A stretch of 64,000 nt of DNA from Macrotis lagotis. Lineage: Eukaryota > Chordata > Mammalia > Peramelemorphia > Peramelidae. The stretch is from assembly GCF_037893015.1 (NCBI RefSeq), contig NC_133661.1:224170489-224234488 (forward strand), read 5' to 3'. The notes beneath the pieces were generated by a model. It was not told where the DNA came from. It saw only the letters and a list, made by a program, of their open reading frames with translations, and did not search any database. Positions within the stretch are counted from its first letter, which is position 1. Every line of letters begins with the position of its first letter. Position numbers and translations under genes: made by a program. Below are positions 56,468 to 64,000 of this stretch, one piece after another.

Positions 56468-56990
56468 ATATGGTATGCTGGCAAGTGGGCAATCTAAGTT
56501 TTCCTTGCTCACAGATATCTGAGGAAAGAAAAACACCCAAAGGCTAATAGTGCTGATTTTAACAAATCCATTGTCATGTTCTCATCAGTGACCTGATGAG
56601 ACTTTTAAATTGTACCAGTCCTTTGCCTTTGGGTAACTTTTGCTAAGCACAGAACTATAATTACAACACTTCTTATGAGTCATTTATGAATCTTATGTCT
56701 CATGAGGTCACTCTCAATTAATGATGATCAGGCTGGAAAAGAGGTTAATTTCCACAAAACCAACTAATTTAATCAGCAGTGGTTGCTAAGCATAAACAAT
56801 GAGAATGCTTGTAGTGATTGCTGATGAAATAAAAATTGGTCCTCAAGGTACACAAATAATTGGGTCACACAATGGATATCTTAGCAACAAAAATATCTGC
56901 CTAGAAATTTCTTGAAGTACTGATTTACAGACTATTCATATGTTTCATTACCAAGTTTCTTTAGAACAAGAGTTTCTACTAAAAATTTGC
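56468..56990. other. unique block, possible conserved enhancer-like DNA
   Basis: No repeat or gene recognised. It is dense in known transcription-factor core words, for example CTCAATTAATGATGATCAGG, AGGTTAATTTCC, CACAAAACCAACTAATTTAA and GGTTGCTAAGCATAAACAAT. Composition is more balanced than the flanks. Enhancer function is inference only. Confidence 0.35.
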
Positions 56991-56999
56991 TTAGATTGG

Positions 57000-57125
57000 T
57001 CAACAAGTATTTATTAAGTAAGCAAGTACTAAATGCTCATCCCTATTCATCAGATTAAGGTTGTTACATTCCAGGAACTTGAATTCTAATCTGGGAGACA
57101 ACATAAAAACAAAAATGTATTTTCA
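57000..57125 (+). repeat. old dispersed repeat fragment
   Basis: CAACAAGTATTTATTAAGTA, GCAAGTACTAAATGCTCATC and GGAACTTGAATTCTAATCTG begin the family described at 27185. Confidence 0.6.
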
Positions 57126-57154
57126 ATCAACAGTGAGCCTATACATAGTAGTTG

Positions 57155-57365
57155 TTAGGTCATTTTTTCCATTGTAGTCAACTTTCTGACCATAGTTGTG
57201 TTCTTCTTGGCAAAGCTACAGGGGTGGCTTACCATTTCCTTCTCTAACTCATTTTACAGATGAACAAACTGAAACAAACAGGGTTAAGTGACTTGCCCAG
57301 GGTCATATAGCTAGTTGGATTTGATCCCCCCCCCAGACTATCTACTCTGCCATAGCTGCCCTTGG
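57155..57365 (-). repeat. Ther-2-like SINE
   Basis: ATAGTTGTGTTCTTCTTGGC, GGTGGCTTACCATTTCCTTC, ATTTTACAGATGAACAAACT, GGGTTAAGTGACTTGCCCAG. A run of C interrupts the right part. Confidence 0.88.
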
Positions 57366-57605
57366 CACATCATAAATATTTCTTGACTATGTATAAGACA
57401 AGATAAATACAATGAAAATGAATGGTAACTTTAGAGGAAAAGTACAGGGGGGGAATTAGGGGTGGGTAAAGAAAGTAAAAAAAGTAATTTTAGAGGTAGT
57501 TTTTGAGCTGAATGCTAGGGAAGCTAAGCAAGCTCCCTCTTCACCTTCAGAGATGAAGAGGGAGTGATTAATTCTAGAGACAGGACAGTCATTTAAAATG
57601 CATGG

Positions 57606-57756
57606 GTTGGGACAGTTAGGTGTTGCAGTAGATAGAGTACTACTCATGGAGTCAGGGGGGACCTGAATTCAAATCTGGCCTCAGACACTTAAAACTTGGC
57701 TGTGTGATCATGGGCAAGTCACTTAACCCCAGTACCTTACCAAAAAAATAAAAAAG
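57606..57756 (+). repeat. tRNA-derived SINE with likely TSD
   Basis: GGACAGTTAGGTGTTGCAGT, GGGACCTGAATTCAAATCTG, GGGCAAGTCACTTAACCCCA, poly(A). AATGCATGGG and AATTCATGGG flank it. Confidence 0.92.
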
Positions 57757-57959
57757 GCAATTCATGGGCTTAGGAGAGGTAGTAGCATATGGGAAGAACA
57801 GTTAAGTTAATACACATTTGTTAAGTATTTTTTTATGTTCCAAACATTGTGTTAAATATAGATTTAGATAAAACAATAGTTAATGGGGACAAAGGATTTG
57901 GGTACAACGTTTTTTATGATATTAACATACACTGTATACTTCAAAGAAAAGTAATTTTA

Positions 57960-58760
57960 GGTTTCAGTTCTCTTCTTTTTTGTCTTCTCTGTAATTCTTG
58001 ATACCTTTCCCTCAATTTCTCATCTCTTGACTTGATACTATTCTCCTACCTAATTGACCATTTCTTTCTAATTTCCTTTGCTGTATCAACCTACTCCTTC
58101 CAACTAAGTATGGATGTTCTCCAAGAACTGTCTTCCATTCTTTCTCTTTAGCCCACACACTCTATCCCACTATGATCTTATCTATTCCCATGGGTTCAAT
58201 TATTACTGTAACTCTGTGAAGATAACTCCAAAATTCGTATATTCAATCCTAATCTGTCTTTTGTACTTGATGCCCATATTGTCAATCCCTTTTAGTTATT
58301 GCTTAAACTTTCTAGGCCTCATTGTCCTTATTTATAAAATAAGAAGGTTAAATTAGGTGACTGCTAAAGTTTTTCTGAGATCTAGTGTTATTTTTCCATT
58401 CAGATATCTCAAAAAGGTCTCAAACTCAATATGCCTATAATGGAAATCATTATATTATTCTCCTGTCCCCAGAATCCATCACTTTTCTAAACTCTCTTAT
58501 TTTTGTTAAAAGGGCCAAAATCCTCTGGGAATCCATGTCTACAACAGTGGAATCACAGTTGACTCTTCCCTCTCCCTCAGTCTCATATCCATTCAGCAAA
58601 GTCCGACTAATGCTACTTCCATCCCATAACTAACATTCAGTCCACCCTCTCCATTTACATAGCCTCATCCTAATTTAGTATCTCATAACCTCTGCCCCTG
58701 AACTATTGTAGTAGTATACTAATTAGTCTCTCTACCTCTAGTCTCTTTCCTCTTCAAGTT
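57960..58760 (+). repeat. L2 LINE, C-terminal part
   Basis: Sense order: CTATGATCTTATCTATTCCC, then, after a short MIR piece at 58285-58385, AGGTCTCAAACTCAATATGC, CAGTTGACTCTTCCCTCTCC and CATTCAGCAAAGTCCGACTA. This is the L2 ORF2 C terminus. The matching 3' end resumes at 59740 after an L1 insertion. Confidence 0.78.
58285..58385 (+). repeat. MIR fragment within L2
   Basis: TAGGCCTCATTGTCCTTATT, AAAATAAGAAGGTTAAATTA and GGTGACTGCTAAAGTTTTTC. Confidence 0.65.
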
Positions 58761-59009
58761 CTTGAACAAGAATCACCTCTATATACTTGCTTAAGAGATG
58801 TCAACCAAGCCTTCACTTGAAGACCTCCAGTTATGAATATTCCAATTTCATTCTCAACTTCAACCATCTTTTTCTTAAGCACTGACATCATCAGGGGTCC
58901 TCAATTCCAAATTCAGATGCTACTGAATAGAATTCTGTAGAGTTAAACCTAGCTAGATTTATTCTTGGAGGGAAACTATCCAACATTTCAAAGATCTAAC
59001 TATATTAAT

Positions 59010-59725
59010 TCTTCTCTCCCCAATTTTGGAAAATATGCTTTATCAATATATTTTAATTTTATTTTACCCACATTTCCCAATATATCTCCTCACAGAGAAT
59101 AGTCCCTTATAACAACGAATAAAAAGGGAAAAAGCAGTTCAGCAAATTTAACCAGTATATCAAAAATATCTAATATTATCTATACTCTTCCATATCTCTA
59201 ATCTCCCATTTCCCCAGAAAAGAAGGAAGGTACCTTTAATATTTTCTTTGGGACTGAGGTTGCTCTTATAAGCCTTCCCATGCATCTCTATATTTATCTT
59301 ATTCATTTCTGCTTATATCAGCATCAATATTCTATTACATTCATATACTTTATTTAGTCTTTCCTTCCTTCTCCTCCCTCTCTCTCCATGTGTATATAGG
59401 CATAGGCATATGTGTGTGTGTGTGTGTGTGTGTACGTGTATATATATATAATATATTGGTATATTTGGCATTCATTTTTGTCCCTGACCTCTCTGGGAGG
59501 ATGTGCTTAAAAGTGCCATTTCTGGATCAAAGGACATGAAAATTTTAGTTACATTCTTGGTATAATTTCAAATTGTTTTCTGCAATAGATGGATCATTTC
59601 ACAGCTCCATGAACAACTCATGAGCATGCCTATATTTCCACCATCTCTAGCATTGGTTATTCACATCTTTTGTCATCTTTGCCAATTTGATGAGTGTGAG
59701 TTGTTCCCTCCCCAATTTTTTTAAT
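59010..59725 (-). mobile_element. L1 3'-end fragment inserted in L2
   Basis: Left: 3' UTR wording (CATTTCCCAATATATCTCCT). Right: ORF2 C-terminal region (TGGATCAAAGGACATGAAAA, CAGCTCCATGAACAACTCAT, ATCTTTGCCAATTTGATGAG), parallel to 12880-13060 in L1-B. 5'-truncated. Contains a (TG)n(TA)n run at 59411-59450. Confidence 0.8.
59411..59450. repeat. (TG)n(TA)n microsatellite
   Basis: TGTGTG run, short GTACGTG, then TATATA. Confidence 0.9.
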
Positions 59726-59739
59726 TCTGAAACTATAGG

Positions 59740-60064
59740 ATATTCTCCAGTCTACAATAGAAGTCCTGCCCCTCCTTCTAGTATTAACTCCAGAGTTGAC
59801 TCCTCCAAGAAGCTATCCTTGATCTTCTTAACCATTTAGAAGTGATCTTTCTTCTTGAATCTCTCTTACTATTTTACTTGTTCTTTCTCTGGGCACTGAT
59901 CAAATTTGAACGTGAATTTTAGTGATTCTCTACATTTCTCATTTCTCCTGTAAATTGCCTCAGGGCAGGAACCATATGTAATAAAAAAATGTATCCCCTA
60001 AATGCAGCAAAGTATTTTTATTATATAGTAGTTGGTTAATGTGTTGAATTTTGCTGAATTGAAA
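59740..60064 (+). repeat. L2 3' end
   Basis: AGAAGCTATCCTTGATCTTC, TGCCTCAGGGCAGGAACCAT, AATGCAGCAAAGTATTTTTA and GTGTTGAATTTTGCTGAATT. It continues the L2 of 57960-58760. Confidence 0.82.
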
Positions 60065-60615
60065 GGTTTCATCTTGCAACAATGTGCTTTACCATCTACT
60101 TTGTTAGAACAAATATCTTCTGTAATCAACAAGAGTATATTATGTGCCAGACACACAATGTACCCCTAATTCTTCTGAATCTGTGGGTCTAGAAAAACCC
60201 TAAATATCTCTGTGACAAAGGAAAAATTGATGCTTGGAGAAGTTGAAAGTCAATTGGATCTGTCCTTTGTCTTTTCTAGTATTCTCTTAAATCGGCTGGG
60301 TTTTTAGTCAGTTACTTTATAGAATTAGAGTGCAAACAGTTGCCTCAAGCTGGTGGTAACCAAGATGAGCGTCCCTCCAAGATTGGATTGCTGCATAACC
60401 CCAGGAGGTTATTTAGTTAAATTAATAAAATACTAATCCCAAATCTGATACAAAAGGCTTCCCAGTGATAAAATGTTTCCTGTTACATGCTTCATATACA
60501 TTCTTTGTGAGAGATTACATCTTGGATGAACTGAGCTAGATGACAAAAAGAAATTAACTTGGGTCAAGAGCTGATGTGGATCTTTTGAAGTAAAAAACAA
60601 GCTTCACAAATATTA
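60065..60615. other. unassigned sequence
   Basis: No repeat or gene recognised. Confidence 0.4.
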
Positions 60616-60619
60616 TCTC

Positions 60620-60770
60620 ATTTTTTCCTTACATCTTTAGAAGATGCAATTATCCCTAATTTTTACAAATGAGATTAAGTGACTTGTTCAGTGAGTATCT
60701 GAATTTAAATTCTGGTCTTTCTAACTCTAACACTAGTAACTCTAGCCACTAGAGATGGTAAGAGAATGTC
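60620..60770 (-). repeat. MIR/Ther-type fragment
   Basis: TTACAAATGAGATTAAGTGA then GTATCTGAATTTAAATTCTG and CTAACTCTAACACTAGTAAC in antisense order. Confidence 0.65.
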
Positions 60771-60846
60771 TTTGTTTCCTTCCTTTGTGAGTTAAGCACT
60801 TCAGTCCCAGATGAATTATAACTTGGCATATTGAAAGTTCACCTTT

Positions 60847-60924
60847 TACCTAGCTGTGTGGCCTTGGCCAAGCCACTTAACCCCATTTGCCTTGCAAAAA
60901 CCTAAAAAAGAAAAAAGAAAGAAA
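60847..60924 (+). repeat. 5'-truncated tRNA-derived SINE with perfect TSD
   Basis: Only the 3' half is present: ACCTAGCTGTGTGGCCTTGG to TTGCAAAAACCTAAAAAAG plus an A/G-rich tail. GAAAGTTCACCTTT flanks it exactly (60833-60846 and 60925-60938). The tRNA head and both polymerase III boxes were never inserted, so it was dead on arrival. Confidence 0.96.
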
Positions 60925-60938
60925 GAAAGTTCACCTTT

Positions 60939-61850
60939 GATATTTAAAAAATCCTAGAAGTGGAAGGGAGTTACTAGGTCAGAGTTTTCCCAATTTTCCC
61001 TCCCTCACCCACCCAAAAAAAAACCCAAAAGGAAAAAGATGGAGTTTGCCAATGATAAGCCAGAAATCTTGAGTTCTGTTGCTGGAAAAACTCTAGGACA
61101 CATTCTGAAGGAAATTGACCTATGAGTATAGAAAAAAGGAACCCATGCATACTAGGAACAAGTATAGCTCCATTAAGAGCAGCTCACTGCAGGTCAACTG
61201 TATTTCCTTTTTTTGACAAAGTTCCTACCCTAGTCCATCAGATTTTCTGTAGACATCTAGATTTTTGACAAAGCAACAGACAAGCTCTCTCTTGCTTCTG
61301 TTGTGAACAAGATGGATGCTTGTGGGTTAGTGGATGAAATAAATTGACTTTAGGAACTTGGTGATTATAGACCAAGAATAGTAAGTAATTGTTCATTGCC
61401 AACTTGAAGGAAGCCTCTGTTAGAGTAGTCTAGAGAGCCATCCCTTGCCCTGAACTGTTCCACACTGATAGATATCAGAGATGATATATATGACATTTGT
61501 AGTTGGAACAACTTTGGAAGGAATAGCTAACACACAGTGACAGCCAGAATACAACTCAAAACAAGGGACAACATTAGCTAAATCAAGTTGAGTAGGTTTA
61601 AATGTAATGTTGCCTAAGTAGGCTCAAAAATCAATGTCAAGAATACAAATGGTGGTGGAGAACGTCTATGAAATGATTTAGAAGTTTTACGAAACTACAA
61701 ATACAGTACAAAACAGCAGTATAATACAGTCACTGAAAAAGAGAATACCATCCATAGTTTTCAATACAAGAGATACAATGTTCGATAAAATTCATTTGAA
61801 CTATTTAAAAAGAATTAATCAATTATGTGCAAGGCACTCAAAGACAAAAA
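60939..61850. other. unassigned sequence
   Basis: No repeat or gene recognised. Confidence 0.4.
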
Positions 61851-61863
61851 CAAGAGTCCTTGT

Positions 61864-62003
61864 GTTTTTTTTTTTTTTAGGTTTTTGCAAGGCAAATGGG
61901 GTTAATTGGCTTGCCCAAGGCCACACAGCTAGGTAATTATTAAGTGTCTGAGACCAGATTTGAACCCAGGTACTCCTGACTCCACTACGCCACCTAGCCG
62001 CCC
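61864..62003 (-). repeat. tRNA-derived SINE with perfect TSD and internal deletion
   Basis: Antisense copy with poly(T). CAAGAGTCCTTGT flanks it exactly (61851-61863 and 62004-62016). Between the B and A boxes about 18 bp are missing: CTGACTCCACTACGCCACCT, where family members have GGGCCGGTGCTTTATCCA inserted after TCCA. Confidence 0.97.
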
Positions 62004-62186
62004 CAAGAGTCCTTGTTTTCAAGATAAGTAAATGTTAATTAATTTCAGGAAGAAAAATGCTAATAGCTAGAAGTTAGAAAAAGTCTTATGTAACAGTATA
62101 GCAACTATACTCACTGCTAAAGGAGGAGGTTAGAAGGAAGTGTATTTCTTGTGTGCAATAGCAGAGAGACAGAAGATAGAATGGAT

Positions 62187-62222
62187 GATGTGTGTGTGTG
62201 TGTGTGTGTGTGTGTGTCTGTG
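62187..62222. repeat. (TG)n microsatellite
   Basis: About 16 TG units, then TGTCTGTGTT. Confidence 0.95.
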
Positions 62223-62259
62223 TTTGTGTAGTGTTTGGGGCCCGTTAGGAAACCATTTT

Positions 62260-62930
62260 GTTTGGGAAGGCATTTATATAAAGAAGAGTTGTGTGCATTA
62301 AGATGGGAAAGGTAGTCATGCTATACAGGGCTTTAAATAGCATTTAAATGTATTTTACAGGTAATAGGGAGGAGTGTTGAGGATTTTTAACTAGAGGAAC
62401 AACAAGATCAGTTCTGTGTTTTAGGGTGATAATTGCCACTAGGCTTTGCTCGAGACAGAGCATACCAGAAGTATTGCATTAAGTACCTGGAATCATATTT
62501 TATGAAAAAATTGACAAGCTAGAGAATGTCTGGGGAAAAAAGTGACCAAAATGATGGGAGGATGTGTTACAGAGTTAAGATGTTAGAATTGGGATTATTT
62601 AATCTAGATAAAACTCAGAACAGTTAGCCATGTGGAAGAAGGATTCAATATGTTTTGCTCAAATGGCAAAAGTAACAGAAATGGATTGCTGGGCCTGGAG
62701 CAGAGCATTGCTGAGAATAATCATAGTGAGCCTTGATGTAAGGAAAAATTGTCTCAAAATTAGAGCTGCCCCAAAGTAGAATGAACTGCTGCTGAGGGAG
62801 GGAGGAGGTTACCTCTTATGGGAAGTTTCAAAGCAGAGCCTGGGAGGGACCAGTAGAGTGACAGTGTTATCTCAGTTAAATATGGGTGGAAACTGAGTTT
62901 CAGAAAGTCTTTTCAGTTCTGTGATTCTGT
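62260..62930 (+). repeat. old dispersed repeat plus unassigned sequence
   Basis: 62315-62445 (CTATACAGGGCTTTAAATAG, AACAACAAGATCAGTTCTGT) is part of the family at 27185. The later part (ATGTCTGGGGAAAAAAGTGA, GTAGAATGAACTGCTGCTGA) is also repeat-like but not named. Confidence 0.45.
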
Positions 62931-62934
62931 GAAG

Positions 62935-63130
62935 AAAAAGACTAAGATTCTGGAGACTTGATCACTATCTACTTCTGGTTCTACTGTCAATTAGTTGTGT
63001 GACCTTAGTTAAGTCCCTTCACCTCCCTTGAACCTCATTTCATTTATCAAAAAGAAGATCTGAACTAAATCTTCAAGGACTTTCAGTGGTTGAGAAATGC
63101 TCTGATTTTAGATCCTTTCTTATTTTCCAT
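62935..63130 (+). repeat. MIR/Ther-1 CORE-SINE
   Basis: TTAGTTGTGTGACCTTAGTT, AAGTCCCTTCACCTCCCTTG, CATTTCATTTATCAAAAAGA and a CAAGGACTTTCAGTGG tail. Confidence 0.78.
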
Positions 63131-63164
63131 CCTCTTTCCATTCATTTTTTCTCCCCTTAAGTAT

Positions 63165-63345
63165 ACCTTAGGTTCCTAGATCTAGAGTGGAAAGGGCCAG
63201 TTTATCCAAATTCCTCAGAGGATTTTCATACACAGAGGTTAAGTTGCCCAAAATCACATAGTTAATAAGAATCAGAAGTAGGATCCAAGCCCATGTTTTT
63301 TATTTCCAAAGCCAGAACTTCTTTCCATTGTACCATTAGGTGTCT
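63165..63345 (-). repeat. MIR/Ther-type CORE-SINE
   Basis: TCCTAGATCTAGAGTGGAAA, GAGGTTAAGTTGCCCAAAAT, AAGTAGGATCCAAGCCCATG in antisense order. Confidence 0.78.
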
Positions 63346-63354
63346 TCTTATTGT

Positions 63355-63600
63355 AATTCAGTTGTTTCAGTCATATACAACTCTTTGTGACCCCATTTGG
63401 GGTTTTCTTGGCAAAGATCTGGTACTAGTTTGCCATTTCCTTCTCTAGCTTATTTTACAAATGAGAAAACTGAGGCAGAGGTAAGTAATCTGCCCAGAGT
63501 CACACAACTAGTGTCTGAGACCAGATTTGAACTCAGGAAGATGAGACTTCTTGACTCCAGGCCCAGCACTCTATTCACTGTGCCACTGAGCCACCCTTAG
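63355..63600 (-). repeat. Ther-2-like SINE, full length
   Basis: TTCAGTCATATACAACTCTT, GTGACCCCATTTGGGGTTTT, TTTGCCATTTCCTTCTCTAG, TTACAAATGAGAAAACTGAG, ACCAGATTTGAACTCAGGAA, GCACTCTATTCACTGTGCCA. A nearly complete antisense copy. Confidence 0.93.
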
Positions 63601-63744
63601 GTGTCTCAATGTTATATTTATTGTCTCAACTCCGTTAAATGTTATATTATTGCATGCCAATGATTTGGCATTTGAAATACTCCAATCTTAGGAGCAGTTA
63701 TCAAGTTTAGGTTTCTTAAATTAATGGAATACAAAAGCTTCATG

Positions 63745-63975
63745 GATTTTTAGATTCATAAAGCTGGAAGAGACCTTGGAGATGAAGGACAATGAAAAAT
63801 ATATTGAACTTCGACTTTGAGGACCTGAGTTCAAATAGCACTAATGTCAGAGACAGTTCAATGACCTTGAACAAGTCACTTTATCTCCATATATTTCAAC
63901 TCCATGAGGAGATTGAATTAGATGTTTTCTGAGGTCTCTTCTAACTCTATATCTATTCAAATCATCAGTGCCTCT
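63745..63975 (+). repeat. MIR/Ther-1 CORE-SINE
   Basis: Starts after a short antisense piece (TTCATAAAGCTGGAAGAGAC). Then GAGGACCTGAGTTCAAATAG, TTGAACAAGTCACTTTATCT, TTGAATTAGATGTTTTCTGA and TCTTCTAACTCTATATCTAT. Confidence 0.78.
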
Positions 63976-64000
63976 CTGTTTCTCTATTTCTTGTCATCAT

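Overview
This window is AT-rich mammalian nuclear DNA with no recognisable functional gene. It is a graveyard of retrotransposons, and the repeat families point to a marsupial. Many ~150-bp tRNA-derived SINEs combine a tRNA-like head (A box like TGGCGCAGTGG, B box like GGTTCAAATCC) with a MIR-like core, resembling marsupial WSINE1/MAR1-type SINEs. They sit beside marsupial-style L1, a half-L1 (HAL1), L2 and MIR/Ther-type CORE-SINEs. An Australidelphian such as a dasyurid is my best guess; that is inference from memory of families, not a database match.

Layout. 1-7 kb: old LINE fragments, including a decayed plus-strand L2 with a recognisable endonuclease GDFN motif, and MIR copies. 7-24 kb: a block of three minus-strand L1 elements, here called L1-A (5'-truncated), L1-B (3' half only) and L1-C (near full length, about 6.2 kb once insertions are removed). 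L1-C is split by a ~2.96-kb HAL1 with flanking target duplication, a nearly whole ORF1 and no ORF2. 24-64 kb: SINE-rich DNA with many MIR, Ther-2-like and tRNA-SINE insertions, L2 3' ends, two L1 3'-end fragments, a 93-bp mariner-like hairpin element, microsatellites and unique stretches.

The one recognisable cellular gene relic is an intronless minus-strand retrocopy of NDUFAB1 (mitochondrial acyl carrier protein) at 38916-39586, with a lost start codon, a frameshift and a premature stop. There is no operon, CRISPR array, rRNA gene or functional tRNA gene. I saw nothing that amounts to a new biological system. The most informative features are the HAL1 insertion with SINE-like modules in its 3' region, two L1s stacked on one target heptamer, the MITE hairpin, and a few unique blocks that could be conserved regulatory DNA. 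Every recognisable L1/HAL1 copy lies on the minus strand.

Repeat boundaries are read by eye and are good to about 10 bases where a target-site duplication (TSD) is given, and worse otherwise.
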